A stretch of DNA of 64,000 nucleotides from UBA7446 sp965657545 (GTDB taxonomy: Bacteria; Bacteroidota; Bacteroidia; Flavobacteriales; Flavobacteriaceae): positions 42,636 to 106,635 of the forward strand of contig CBFHOG010000005.1 in NCBI GenBank assembly GCA_965657545.1, in the 5' to 3' direction. Positions 36,359 to 45,523 of this stretch are shown here, piece by piece. The notes below the pieces were generated by a model. It searched no databases. It saw nothing but the letters and a program-made list of their open reading frames with translations, and was not told where the DNA came from. Position 1 is the stretch's first letter. Every line of letters begins with the position of its first letter. Made by a program: the position numbers and the translations under genes.

Positions 36359-36610
36359 ATGAAACAAGGAATTCACCCAGAGAATTATCGCATGGTAGCG
36401 TTCAAAGATATGTCAAATGAAGATGTATTTATTACTAAATCGACCGCCAATGCCAAGGAAACTATTGAATTAGACGGCGTAGAATATCCGCTTATTAAAT
36501 TAGAGATTTCACGCACTTCACACCCGTTTTATACTGGTAAATCTAAATTGGTTGATACTGCTGGTCGTATCGATAAGTTTAAGAACAAATACGCCAAATT
36601 CAAGAAATAA
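36359..36610 (+). CDS. rpmE2: 50S ribosomal protein L31 type B (bL31)
   Basis: This 83-residue bL31 starts MKQGIHPENYRMVAFKDMSN and has the TSHPFYTGKSKLVDTAGRIDKF signature. It lacks the zinc-binding cysteines, so it is the zinc-independent type B form. It is a single-gene unit with its own promoter and a strong terminator. Confidence 0.97.
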   Translation: MKQGIHPENYRMVAFKDMSNEDVFITKSTANAKETIELDGVEYPLIKLEISRTSHPFYTGKSKLVDTAGRIDKFKNKYAKFKK

Positions 36611-36630
36611 ACTTGAATTTTTCACGAATT

Positions 36631-36657
36631 AAAACCTCCCATGCGGAGGTTTTTTTA
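36631..36657 (+). terminator. Rho-independent terminator after rpmE2
   Basis: Stem AACCTCC / GGAGGTT with loop CATGC, followed by a run of T. It is directly upstream of the next gene's promoter. Confidence 0.9.
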
Positions 36658-36665
36658 TTTACGCT

Positions 36666-36673
36666 TATCTTTG
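36666..36673 (+). promoter_or_regulatory. -7 element, leaderless type
   Basis: TATCTTTG (perfect TAnnTTTG) is followed by ACAC and the ATG of the GlmU-like gene. The T-run of the upstream terminator fills the region where a -33 element would be. Confidence 0.6.
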
Positions 36674-36677
36674 ACAC

Positions 36678-37832
36678 ATGCGTATTTGCTTATTTGACGG
36701 ACCTAACCGCACCGATTTACTTCCACTTGTTTATACACGACCTGTTGCACACTTGTTTGTTGGTGGTATGACCTTGGCATCGCGATGGGAACGATTACTT
36801 GATGTTTCTGTTGTTTACGAAACAGAAAACTATTTGCAACCCAGCACACCATCTTTTGATGTGGCCGTTTTAGCCGGTTGTTTACCTACCTCAGCTTTGA
36901 AAGAAGCCGTTCATCATCTAAAAGACGGACAAAAGTTACTTTATAAGGATACGCTAGTTGCCTTTAAAGGCGCGGCATCGAGTGAAGCAGAGGCACTTGA
37001 TTCCTTTGAAGAAATCTCTTTTTCTAATCCATTAACAATTATTCGTTACCCATGGGATTTGTTTTCAAACAACGCAAAAATAATTTGTGAAGACACCTCT
37101 TTTTTTAAAGATTCACATACCAATTCGTTACACACTTCCAATCAGCAGTTTGGTCAACATGCGGTATTGGTTGGCGCAAATGTAACAGCATATGCTGCGG
37201 TTTTTAATACAGCGGACGGTCCTATTATTTTGGATGATGGCGCTACTATTATGGAGGGTGCGTTATTGCGTGGACCACTTTATATTGGCGCAAATGCAGT
37301 TATTAAAATGGGGGCAAAAGTATATGGCGGAACAAGTTTAGGAAAAAACACGAAAGTTGGAGGAGAGCTCAATAACGTGGTTTTTTTAGGGAACAGTAAC
37401 AAAGGACACGATGGCTTTTTAGGCAACGCTGTTGTGGGTGAGTGGTGTAATCTTGGTGCAGCTACCGATGCATCAAATCTAAAAAACGATTATGGCGAAG
37501 TGCGTGCATGGAATTATACGCAACAAAAATTCATACAAACGGGTTTACAGTTTTGCGGACCTATTATTGGAGATCACACCAAAACAGCGATTCATACAGC
37601 CTTAAACACCGCTACAGTTATTGGTGTAGGTTGTAATATTTTTTCAACAGGTTTTCCACGTACATTTATACCGAGCTTTTCTCGTGGCGGTGCACAGGGG
37701 ATCTCCGAAAATAGATTTGTTAAAGTTTTGGAAACGGCAAGCATTGTCATGGCACGCCGAGGAGAGGAACTTAGCGCAGTTGCAGCGCAAGTATTAAAGA
37801 ATATTTTCGAATCCACTTCTAATTTTCGTTAG
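36678..37832 (+). CDS. GlmU-like sugar nucleotidyltransferase family protein
   Basis: A 384-residue protein with an N-terminal sugar-nucleotidyltransferase-like part (MRICLFDGPNRTDLLPLVYTRP, ~1-190) and a left-handed beta-helix of hexapeptide repeats (~195-340: GPIILDDGATIMEGALLRGP, YIGANAVIKMGAKVYGGTSL, then NNVVFLGNSNKGHDGFLGN). It belongs to the putative GlmU family of Bacteroidota; sugar and reaction are not proven. The N-terminus lacks the clear GxGTRM motif of GlmU, so catalytic activity is uncertain. Confidence 0.85.
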   Translation: MRICLFDGPNRTDLLPLVYTRPVAHLFVGGMTLASRWERLLDVSVVYETENYLQPSTPSFDVAVLAGCLPTSALKEAVHHLKDGQKLLYKDTLVAFKGAASSEAEALDSFEEISFSNPLTIIRYPWDLFSNNAKIICEDTSFFKDSHTNSLHTSNQQFGQHAVLVGANVTAYAAVFNTADGPIILDDGATIMEGALLRGPLYIGANAVIKMGAKVYGGTSLGKNTKVGGELNNVVFLGNSNKGHDGFLGNAVVGEWCNLGAATDASNLKNDYGEVRAWNYTQQKFIQTGLQFCGPIIGDHTKTAIHTALNTATVIGVGCNIFSTGFPRTFIPSFSRGGAQGISENRFVKVLETASIVMARRGEELSAVAAQVLKNIFESTSNFR

Positions 37833-37839
37833 GTATTTG

Positions 37840-37872
37840 TTTGAGCAATAGCTTATTACCATTGTATATTTG
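37840..37872 (+). promoter_or_regulatory. Promoter of mtaB
   Basis: TTTG (37840-37843), 21 bases, then TATATTTG (37865-37872) fits the Bacteroidota promoter; the ATG follows 14 bases after the -7 element. Confidence 0.7.
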
Positions 37873-37886
37873 TTAAAATTTTATAA

Positions 37887-39221
37887 ATGTCCACTACTGG
37901 TACAGTTGCATTTTATACGTTAGGGTGTAAGCTGAATTTTTCAGAAACATCTACCATTGCGCGCTCGTTTACTGCGGGCGGGTATACCCAAGTGTCTTTT
38001 GATCAAGCTGCCGATGTATATGTAATCAATACATGTTCGGTAACAGAAAATGCAGATAAAAAATTTAAAACCTTTGTCAAACAGGCACAAAGGCAAAACC
38101 CAGATTGCTATTTAGTTGCTATTGGATGCTATGCGCAACTTAAACCCGAAGAATTGGCTGCCTTAGATGGTGTAGATTTGGTTTTAGGAGCAAATGAAAA
38201 ATTCAATGTACTCGATTTTATCGATGGTAAATCACCTGCATCAGCGGTGCATGCATGCGCCATTGACGAAGTAGAACAGTACGTGGGCAGTTATGCTATT
38301 GGTGATCGTACACGAGCATTTCTAAAAGTGCAAGATGGTTGCGATTACAAATGCACCTATTGTACTATTCCACTGGCACGTGGGTTTTCAAGAAGTGATA
38401 CGCTTTCCAATATCATTAGGCAAACGCACGAAATTGTGTCACAAGATATTAAAGAGGTTGTTTTGACGGGTGTTAATATCGGAGATTTTGGTAAAGGTGA
38501 GTTTGGCGCCAAAAAACACGAACACACTTTTTTTGATTTGGTACATGCGTTAGATGAGGTTGACGGCTTAGAACGCATTCGAATTTCTTCCATTGAGCCC
38601 AATTTGTTGCGTCAAGAAACCATTGATTTTGTTGCTCAATCCAAACGTTTTGTTCCTCATTTTCACATTCCTTTACAGAGTGGCAGCAACACTATTTTAG
38701 CGGCAATGCGCCGTAGGTATCAACGTGAATTATATGTAAAACGTGTAGCACAAATTAAAAATCGGATGCCACATGCATGCATTGGAGTTGATGTGATTGT
38801 TGGTTTTCCAGGAGAAACCGACGCTCATTTTATGGAAACTTACCATTTTCTTAATGAATTGGATATTTCATACTTACATGTTTTCTCTTATTCTGAGCGC
38901 GTTAATACGCTTGCAGCTGAAATGCCAAATCCGGTACCTAAAAACGTGAGGTCCAAGAGAAGTAAAATGTTACGTGGTCTATCATTAAAAAAGCGTCGTG
39001 CATTTTACGAACAGCAACTTGGCACCACCCAAAAAGTACTCTTTGAGTCTGAAAATAAAAACGGATATATACACGGTTTCACACCCAATTATGTCAAGGT
39101 AAAAACCTATTGGAATCCTGCATTATGTAACACGATTCATCAGGTGAAGCTCACCAATATTTCAGATGATGGTTTGGTAAACTTCGAATTTATAAAAGCT
39201 GTAGGAATACAGGTGGCTTAG
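37887..39221 (+). CDS. mtaB: tRNA t6A37 methylthiotransferase MtaB
   Basis: MtaB adds a methylthio group to t6A at position 37 of tRNAs reading ANN codons. Domains: N-terminal UPF0004 domain with its three cysteines (TLGCKLNFSE, NTCSVTENAD, AIGCYAQL), a radical SAM domain with C-x3-C-x2-C in DGCDYKCTYCTIPLARG, and a C-terminal TRAM-like part. The 444-residue length fits MtaB/MiaB-type enzymes; TLGCKLN rather than TYGCQMN favours MtaB over MiaB. Confidence 0.92.
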   Translation: MSTTGTVAFYTLGCKLNFSETSTIARSFTAGGYTQVSFDQAADVYVINTCSVTENADKKFKTFVKQAQRQNPDCYLVAIGCYAQLKPEELAALDGVDLVLGANEKFNVLDFIDGKSPASAVHACAIDEVEQYVGSYAIGDRTRAFLKVQDGCDYKCTYCTIPLARGFSRSDTLSNIIRQTHEIVSQDIKEVVLTGVNIGDFGKGEFGAKKHEHTFFDLVHALDEVDGLERIRISSIEPNLLRQETIDFVAQSKRFVPHFHIPLQSGSNTILAAMRRRYQRELYVKRVAQIKNRMPHACIGVDVIVGFPGETDAHFMETYHFLNELDISYLHVFSYSERVNTLAAEMPNPVPKNVRSKRSKMLRGLSLKKRRAFYEQQLGTTQKVLFESENKNGYIHGFTPNYVKVKTYWNPALCNTIHQVKLTNISDDGLVNFEFIKAVGIQVA

Positions 39222-39511
39222 ATACGCACACCTATGGGTAGCATGCTGCGATAACGCTTATTTTTTCTAATAAAGCGTACAATTTCTGGACTTGTTGGCA
39301 TCATACTCACATTGCGCTCTGCAATAATGGCGAGTACTTCTTTGATAAAAGCATCACTAAAATCGTTAGGACAATTGTCTTTTGGAACAACAAGTTTTGT
39401 TAGAAAAATTTTACGCTCTTGCTGCGCATATTCAATTTTGGCTAGTTCGCCTTCAACTTCAGTTTCAAATTGACGCAAGAAAGAGTTATCGGTAACGTTC
39501 ATTTTTCCCAT
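39218..39511 (-). CDS. Small GNAT-like protein (COG2388/YjdJ type)
   Basis: A 97-residue protein with the small acetyltransferase-like core ELAKIEYAQQERKIFLTKLVVP and VSMMPTSPEIVRFIRKN, resembling COG2388 predicted acetyltransferases. Substrate unknown. The convergent stop overlaps the mtaB stop by four bases. The first ATG gives MGKMNVTDNS; an ATG three codons later is equally possible. Confidence 0.75.
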   Translation of the reverse strand: MGKMNVTDNSFLRQFETEVEGELAKIEYAQQERKIFLTKLVVPKDNCPNDFSDAFIKEVLAIIAERNVSMMPTSPEIVRFIRKNKRYRSMLPIGVRI

Positions 39512-39528
39512 AAATTTTTGCTAGACTG

Positions 39529-39536
39529 CAAATTTA
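39529..39536 (-). promoter_or_regulatory. -7 element of GNAT-like gene
   Basis: TAAATTTG on the minus strand fits TAnnTTTG; 17 bases before the first ATG. Confidence 0.5.
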
Positions 39537-39563
39537 CAAAAAATTATGTACATTTAATGTGCA

Positions 39564-40241
39564 ATGGAAAAGTCAAACATCATACACGTATATATGATGC
39601 CTGGAATGGCTGCCAACACGTCTATTTTTGATTTTATTCAAATGGGCAGTTTGTTTGAAGTTCATCGCTTGGCATGGTTTACTCCAAATAAGGACGAAAC
39701 TTTAGTCTCTTATGTAATGCGTATGTGTGAAAAGGTCACACATCCAAATCCTGTTTTGGTTGGCGTTTCTTTTGGCGGAATTATCGTTCAAGAAATGGCG
39801 AAAATAATTCCTTGTCAGAAAGTAATCATCATTTCTAGTGTTCGTACACGCAAAGAATTCCCCATTCATATGCGTATAACACGCAAGACAAAAGCCTATC
39901 GTTTTTTTCCTACACAATGGGTAGATAACCTAGAAGATTTTGTGGGGTTTATGTTTGGCCCTGCAGCTCGAAAACGTATGGATTTAAATAAAAAGTACTT
40001 GTCTGTGCGTGATCCTGCGTATTTAGATTGGGCTTTAGAAGCTTTTTTTAACTGGGATCAAGAAGAACCCTTGGCTGACGTGGTCCACATCCATGGAACC
40101 TACGACTTGGTTTTCCCTGTATTTTATTTAAAAGATTACATTCCTGTTCCAAAGGGGACACATGTAATGATCGTTCTGAGAGCTAGGTGGTTTAATAAAA
40201 ACTTACCTAAAATTATTATGAATGACTGGAAAGGGAATTAA
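39564..40241 (+). CDS. Alpha/beta-hydrolase family protein
   Basis: A 225-residue cytoplasmic protein with an alpha/beta-hydrolase pattern: oxyanion region MMPGMAANTSIFDFIQ, nucleophile elbow VGVSFGGIIVQEMAKI (Ser), acid in HGTYDLVFP (Asp) and His in KGTHVMIVLRA. No signal peptide. Substrate unknown. The stop overlaps that of the convergent TPR-like gene by four bases. Confidence 0.8.
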   Translation: MEKSNIIHVYMMPGMAANTSIFDFIQMGSLFEVHRLAWFTPNKDETLVSYVMRMCEKVTHPNPVLVGVSFGGIIVQEMAKIIPCQKVIIISSVRTRKEFPIHMRITRKTKAYRFFPTQWVDNLEDFVGFMFGPAARKRMDLNKKYLSVRDPAYLDWALEAFFNWDQEEPLADVVHIHGTYDLVFPVFYLKDYIPVPKGTHVMIVLRARWFNKNLPKIIMNDWKGN

Positions 40242-40753
40242 ATTTTCTTCAGCTGTTGTTGCATCATTTTTATTTGATCTGTCAACATACCTTGTTTATC
40301 CAGTTTTTTTGCTTCGTTAAGTAGTGTTGTTGCTTCTCGCTTACGTCTTTTTTGCATTACAATTCCAGCTAGACTTAATTTTGCCATTGCTAAATCGTGT
40401 TTCATGTTTAAACCCAATGAAATGGCTTTTTTGAAATGGCGTTCCGCTTTGGTTAGGTTTTTTTGAGATTCAATCACCCCGTGCAGAAAGAAATAGTAGC
40501 CCTGTTGTTTTTGAGTCAGTGCCAGTGTTGGATTTTTAATACGTTGTAACCAACGCATGGTGCCATCAAAATCTTGTTTACGCAGTCTTAAAAATGAAAG
40601 AAGAATCAATTCATTTTTAAAATACAAGAAAATAAAAACACATGCTAAGAATATAAGGGCAATTCCATTGCCAATATTGGGTTGAATAAATTGATATACA
40701 GCGTAGCCTAAAGTGAGTACTGCTAAAACGATTTTTATAAACTTTGGGAACAT
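40238..40753 (-). CDS. Membrane-anchored TPR-like protein
   Basis: A 171-residue protein with two N-terminal membrane helices (FIKIVLAVLTLGYAVYQFI; GIALIFLACVFIFLYF) followed by a helical repeat region like tetratricopeptide repeats (KQQGYYFFLHGVIESQKN, AERHFKKAISLGLNMKHDLA, REATTLLNEAKKLDKQG). No known function. The ATG giving MFPKFIKIVLAVL is chosen, 17 bases after a perfect -7 element; an in-frame ATG ten codons upstream overlaps nothing but adds a basic stretch. Confidence 0.75.
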   Translation of the reverse strand: MFPKFIKIVLAVLTLGYAVYQFIQPNIGNGIALIFLACVFIFLYFKNELILLSFLRLRKQDFDGTMRWLQRIKNPTLALTQKQQGYYFFLHGVIESQKNLTKAERHFKKAISLGLNMKHDLAMAKLSLAGIVMQKRRKREATTLLNEAKKLDKQGMLTDQIKMMQQQLKKI

Positions 40754-40770
40754 ATTTTTCTTTTGATGCA

Positions 40771-40778
40771 CAAATTTA
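40771..40778 (-). promoter_or_regulatory. -7 element of TPR-like gene
   Basis: TAAATTTG on the minus strand fits TAnnTTTG, in the 97-base gap divergent to rpmH. Confidence 0.5.
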
Positions 40779-40799
40779 CACATTTATATGATAAGGTTG

Positions 40800-40830
40800 T
40801 TTGTTAATGATGTTGCTTATTGTATATTTG
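40800..40830 (+). promoter_or_regulatory. Promoter of rpmH (consensus -33/-7)
   Basis: TTTG (40800-40803), 19 bases, TATATTTG (40823-40830): the clearest full match to the Bacteroidota promoter in this window. The ATG follows after 20 bases. Confidence 0.8.
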
Positions 40831-40850
40831 CAGCCAGTTAAGTAAAAAAG

Positions 40851-41009
40851 ATGAAAAGAACGTTTCAACCATCAAAGAGAAAACGCCGTAACAAACACGG
40901 TTTCATGGAGCGCATGTCTTCGGCAGCAGGTCGCAAGGTTTTGGCTTCGCGCCGCGCTAAAGGACGCAAAAAGCTTTCTGTTTCATCCGAAATACGTCAC
41001 AAAAAATAA
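40851..41009 (+). CDS. rpmH: 50S ribosomal protein L34 (bL34)
   Basis: A 52-residue, very basic protein beginning MKRTFQPSKRKRRNKHGFME and continuing RMSSAAGRKVLASRRAKGRK, the bL34 signature. It is a single-gene unit with its own promoter and terminator; in many bacteria rpmH lies next to rnpA, which is not seen here. Confidence 0.97.
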   Translation: MKRTFQPSKRKRRNKHGFMERMSSAAGRKVLASRRAKGRKKLSVSSEIRHKK

Positions 41010-41034
41010 GTGAATAAATCGTTGAAAACATCAA

Positions 41035-41064
41035 GGTGCTACTTTACAAGTAGCGCCTTTTTTT
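41035..41064 (+). terminator. Rho-independent terminator after rpmH
   Basis: Stem GGTGCTACTT / AAGTAGCGCC with loop TAC (one G-T pair), followed by T7. Confidence 0.9.
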
Positions 41065-41067
41065 GTA

Positions 41068-41075
41068 TATCTTCG
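41068..41075 (+). promoter_or_regulatory. Possible -7 element of carB promoter
   Basis: TATCTTCG differs from TAnnTTTG at one base and begins three bases after the rpmH terminator; the carB ATG is 33 bases downstream. Confidence 0.4.
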
Positions 41076-41107
41076 AAAGAATTTTGACCAACTATTAGCA
41101 ACAGCAT

Positions 41108-42064
41108 ATGCCAAAAAGAAAAGACCTTAACAGCATACTCATTATTGGATCTGGCCCTATTGTAATTGGCCAGGCTTGCGAATTTGATTACTCGGGTTCG
41201 CAATCGTTACGTTCACTTAGAGAGGACGGAATCGAAACAATCCTGATTAATTCTAATCCTGCAACTATCATGACCGACCCTTCCATGGCTGATCATGTGT
41301 ATTTGTTGCCGTTAACGACAAAATCAATTTTAAAAATATTAAAGGAACATCCTCAAATTGATGCCGTTTTACCCACAATGGGTGGACAAACAGCATTGAA
41401 TTTGTGTATTGAAGCTGACGAAAAAGGGATTTGGAAAGACTTTGATGTTCAACTTATAGGAGTGAATATCGATGCGATAAACATTACCGAAGATCGTGAA
41501 AAATTCCGCGAGCTTATGGGTAAAATTGATGTTCCGATGGCACCCCAAGCTACAGCAACATCATTTTTAAAAGGAAAAGAAATTGCGCAGCAATTTGGTT
41601 TCCCTTTGTGTATTCGCGCCTCTTATACCCTTGGTGGTGCGGGTGCTGCTATTGTTTACAAAGAGGAAGATTTTGACGAACTCATGCGCCGTGGGCTTGA
41701 AATTTCACCCATTCATGAAGTCATGATTGACAAAGCCATGATGGGATGGAAAGAATACGAATTGGAATTGTTGCGTGATAACAATGACAATGTTGTTATT
41801 ATATGTTCTATCGAAAATATGGATCCGATGGGGATTCATACTGGTGATTCCATTACTGTTGCACCAGCGATGACTTTATCTGATAAAACCTATCAGAGAA
41901 TGCGTGACATGGCCATTAAAATGATGCGTAGTATTGGCGATTTTGCTGGCGGGTGTAACGTACAATTTGCAGTGAGTCCAGACGAAAAAGAAGATATTAT
42001 CGCTATTGAAATTAATCCACGTGTATCTCGTTCTTCGGCATTGGCAAGTAAGGCTACGGGGTAA
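41108..42064 (+). pseudogene. carB: Carbamoyl-phosphate synthase large chain, N-terminal fragment (interrupted)
   Basis: CarB makes carbamoyl phosphate from bicarbonate, ammonia and two ATP with CarA. This first 318-residue part holds the start of the carboxyphosphate domain (ILIIGSGPIVIGQACEFDYS, MGGQTALNLC, ASYTLGGAGAAIVYKEEDF, INPRVSRSSALASKATG). It ends at an in-frame TAA exactly where the family has an aromatic residue before PIAKVATKLAIGY. Without the stop the frame continues into the next fragment with no shift, giving a 950-codon CarB. Either a true nonsense mutation or a sequence error. Confidence 0.9.
42062..42064 (+). other. In-frame TAA interrupting carB
   Basis: The codon order is ACG GGG TAA CCT ATT GCA AAA GTG GCT, i.e. 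T-G-stop-P-I-A-K-V-A. E. coli CarB has ATGFPIAKVA here and many relatives have Tyr, so one base change from TAC or TAT explains it. Confidence 0.95.
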
Positions 42065-42076
42065 CCTATTGCAAAA

Positions 42077-43960
42077 GTGGCTACCAAATTGGCGATTGGT
42101 TACAGGCTAGATGAGTTGGATAATCAAATTACAAAATCTACTTCGGCATTATTCGAACCCACATTAGACTATGTCATTGTAAAAATTCCGCGTTGGAACT
42201 TCGATAAATTTGAAGGCTCTGACCGTACTTTAGGTTTACAAATGAAAGCCGTAGGAGAGGTTATGGGTATTGGACGCTCTTTTCAAGAAGCATTACACAA
42301 GGCCACGCAATCACTTGAAATAAAACGCAACGGGCTAGGAGCAGACGGAAAAGGCTATACCGATTACAATCAAATTATTGACAAACTCACCAATGCCTCT
42401 TGGGACAGGGTCTTTGTGATTTACGATGCCATTGCCATGGGTATTCCGTTGAGTAAAATCTACGATATTACCAAAATTGACATGTGGTATCTGAAACAGT
42501 ATGAAGAGCTATTTCAGTTACAGAAAGAAATTTCTACTTATACCATAGACAGTATTGATAAAGAATTGCTGTTGGAGGCCAAACAAAAAGGATATGGCGA
42601 TCGACAAATTGCGCATATGTTGGGCTGTTTGGAAAGTGAGGTAAACAGTAAACGCGATGAGATGAACATCCAACGTGTTTATAAATTGGTAGATACCTGT
42701 GCAGCAGAATTTACCGCAAAAACACCCTATTACTATTCTACTTTTGAAAGTACGATGGAAACATCTGAAGGTGATGTGTCTGTACATAACGAGAGTGTGG
42801 TTTCTGACCGCAAAAAGATTGTGGTGCTTGGCTCTGGTCCAAACCGAATAGGACAAGGTATTGAGTTTGATTATTGCTGCGTTCACGGCGTGTTGGCTGC
42901 TAGTGAGGCTGGCTACGAAACCATTATGATTAATTGTAATCCTGAAACGGTTTCTACCGATTTTGACACGGCAGATAAACTTTACTTTGAACCTGTTTTC
43001 TGGGAACATATTTACGATATCATCCGTCATGAAAAACCCGAAGGTGTAATTGTTCAGCTTGGAGGTCAAACGGCGTTAAAACTTGCTGAAAAGCTAGACC
43101 GTTACGGCATTAAAATTATGGGTACGAGTTACCAATCTTTAGATTTGGCGGAAGATCGTGGAAGTTTTTCTACGCTACTCAAAGAAAATAATATTCCCTA
43201 TCCTGAATTTGGTGTAGCAGAAACAGCCGATGAAGCCCTTGCGCTTGCTGATAAATTGAACTTCCCTATCTTGGTTAGACCCTCTTATGTTTTAGGAGGT
43301 CAGGGTATGAAAATTGTCATTAACAAAGAAGATCTAGTAAAGCATGTGGTGGATTTATTACACAAAATTCCAAATAATAAATTGTTATTAGATCACTATT
43401 TGGATGGCGCGATTGAGGCAGAGGCAGATGCCATTTGCGATGGCGAAAATGTGTATATCATAGGCATTATGGAGCACATAGAACCCTGTGGTATTCACTC
43501 AGGAGATTCGAACGCAACGTTGCCGCCATTTAACATTGGTGACTTTGTGATGCAACAAATTATTGATCACACCAAGAAGATTGCACTTGCGTTGAACACG
43601 GTTGGACTGATTAATATTCAGTTTGCAATAAAAGATGATGTGGTGTATATTATTGAAGCAAATCCACGTGCATCTAGAACCGTTCCCTTTATTGCAAAAG
43701 CATATAAAGAACCGTATGTGAATTACGCTACTAAAATCATGATTGGTGATAAAAAAGTAACTGATTTTGACTTCAATCCACAACTGGAAGGCTTTGCCAT
43801 TAAGCAACCTGTATTCTCATTTAATAAATTCCCTAATGTAAATAAGGCATTGGGACCAGAGATGAAAAGTACAGGCGAAAGCATATTGTTTATTGACAAC
43901 CTTCAAGACGACCAATTCTACGAGTTGTACGGACGCAGAAAGATGTATTTGACGAAATAG
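42077..43960 (+). pseudogene. carB: Carbamoyl-phosphate synthase large chain, C-terminal fragment (interrupted)
   Basis: The continuation of carB in the same frame as the upstream fragment: the end of the first ATP-grasp half, the oligomerisation region, and the carbamoyl-phosphate half (VVLGSGPNRIGQGIEFDYCC, VQLGGQTALKLAEKL, VRPSYVLGGQGMKIV, EANPRASRTVPFIAKAY). A GTG four codons after the stop could be used for reinitiation but has no ribosome-binding signal. It ends at KSTGESILFIDNLQDDQFYE without the ~130-residue C-terminal MGS-like allosteric domain of E. coli CarB; the short form is usual in Flavobacteriia. Confidence 0.9.
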
Positions 43961-44000
43961 ATTACGTTAATTCACGTATATTTAAGCAAACATTTTTATC

Positions 44001-45110
44001 ATGGAGTGGATTACTGTTGCCATTGTTTTGGTGGCGCTTGTTGCTTTTTTTGTTATTAACCAAAAGAACCAGTCAGGCGGGGTTTCAAATGAATTTTTGA
44101 TGCAACTCAATGCACAACTGCGTGAAGAAATACAAGGCATTCGCAAAGAAACAGACGCCAATGCCAAAGAAACACGTATAGAATTGGAGCAAAAACTCGA
44201 CAATATCACCAAGGGTATTAGCGACTACCAACGTTCTTCTAATCAGTCTATAACCCAACAGTTTACCGAGTCTAAAAAAGCCATAACCGATGTGACAAAA
44301 GCCCTCTCTGAAATCAAAGGCACTAACGAACAAGTACTCAGTTTTGCCAACCAAATGAAGACTTTGGAGAAGATTTTAGGTAATTCCAAGCAGCGAGGAA
44401 TTTTAGGAGAAATTCAACTAGAAAACCTATTGGCAAATGTGCTGCCCCCCGAATTATTTCAAATGCAATACAGCTTTACTAACGGCGAAGCGGTAGATGC
44501 GATTGTAAAAGTGGGGGATTTTATTATTCCAATTGACGCCAAATTTTCTTTGGACAACTACAATAAAATGGTGGAAAGTAGTGACCCTGAGGCTATCAAA
44601 GCACTGGAGCACACCTTTAAGGGCGATATCAAGAAGCGCATAGATGAAACTGCAAAATACATCCGCCCTAACGAGGATACTACAGATTATGCTTATATGT
44701 TCATTCCCGCTGATGGACTATATCAAGACTTGCTGAACAGTAGGGTAGGGACTTTACAAATTAACTCTCGCGATTTGGTCTCTTATGCTTATGAAAAAAA
44801 GGTAATGATTGTGTCTCCCATGAGTTTGTTTCCGATGCTCCAAATTACGGTGAAAGCATTACACAACCTTAAAATTGAAAACTCCATTCAAGACATTTTA
44901 AAGAATGTAGATAAGCTTTCGGCTCACTTAAATGCTTTTGAGGATGTACACGGTAGGTTGGGGAAATCCATAGGAACGGTTGTAAATCATTATAATAGTT
45001 CGGCAAAAGAATTTAAAAAGATAGACAAGGATATTATTCGTCTCTCTGGTGAAGGAAATGCCCTAGATTACCAACCTGATTTACTAGATCGCCCAGCAAG
45101 TGACGAGTAG
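44001..45110 (+). CDS. rmuC: DNA recombination protein RmuC
   Basis: RmuC limits recombination at inverted repeats, perhaps as a nuclease. The 369-residue protein has an N-terminal membrane helix (ITVAIVLVALVAFFVIN), a coiled coil (~30-125) and the RmuC core (RGILGEIQLENLLANVLPPE, IPIDAKFSLDNYNKMVESSD, YAYMFIPADGLYQDLL, VMIVSPMSLFPMLQI). Full length; independent of its neighbours. Confidence 0.93.
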   Translation: MEWITVAIVLVALVAFFVINQKNQSGGVSNEFLMQLNAQLREEIQGIRKETDANAKETRIELEQKLDNITKGISDYQRSSNQSITQQFTESKKAITDVTKALSEIKGTNEQVLSFANQMKTLEKILGNSKQRGILGEIQLENLLANVLPPELFQMQYSFTNGEAVDAIVKVGDFIIPIDAKFSLDNYNKMVESSDPEAIKALEHTFKGDIKKRIDETAKYIRPNEDTTDYAYMFIPADGLYQDLLNSRVGTLQINSRDLVSYAYEKKVMIVSPMSLFPMLQITVKALHNLKIENSIQDILKNVDKLSAHLNAFEDVHGRLGKSIGTVVNHYNSSAKEFKKIDKDIIRLSGEGNALDYQPDLLDRPASDE

Positions 45111-45117
45111 GTTTTAC

Positions 45118-45510
45118 TTATTTTTCACCAGGGGCATCATTTACTTCAATCCAATAGCTATTTGGGTCCTGGAAATACAGTTGCTGAATACCATCATCTC
45201 GGACATTGAACGTGTTTGGCGTTCCTGACCAATCAAAATAGCTGATATTTAGAGATTTTAGATGTGATTGAAACGCATTAAATTCGTTTGTGCTAAAGGC
45301 AATATGTACGGATTTAACTGTTTTAATACTCGCTTGGGGTCTTGGGATAATATGCAATTCTTTTCCTTCTCCTATCGACAGCCATCTTGTTTTTGATTTT
45401 GATGCCGTGTTTTCTATTTCCTTAAAGTCAAATATCTGTTGATAAAACGTCATAGACTCACTCACATCCTTAACGGCCAATGCCAAGTGATTAAAGGCGA
45501 AAGTCTGCAT
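45118..45510 (-). CDS. VOC-family (glyoxalase-like) protein
   Basis: A 130-residue protein of the vicinal-oxygen-chelate fold: MQTFAFNHLALAVKDVSESMTFYQQIF at the start and QLYFQDPNSYWIEVNDAPG at the end. Possible metal ligands are His in FNHLALAV and Glu in YWIEVND. Reaction unknown. It follows the DUF6580-like gene by 13 bases on the same strand and is probably co-transcribed. Confidence 0.88.
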   Translation of the reverse strand: MQTFAFNHLALAVKDVSESMTFYQQIFDFKEIENTASKSKTRWLSIGEGKELHIIPRPQASIKTVKSVHIAFSTNEFNAFQSHLKSLNISYFDWSGTPNTFNVRDDGIQQLYFQDPNSYWIEVNDAPGEK

Positions 45511-45523
45511 AAAGAAAAGTAAC

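Noticed and set aside
42062..42064. Recoding of the carB stop as an amino acid
   Set aside because: TAA is not used by known pyrrolysine or selenocysteine systems and no downstream stem-loop element is apparent; mutation or error is simpler.
42518..43069. 183-codon open frame on the minus strand
   Set aside because: Antisense to the conserved carbamoyl-phosphate half of carB; composition is that of a shadow frame.
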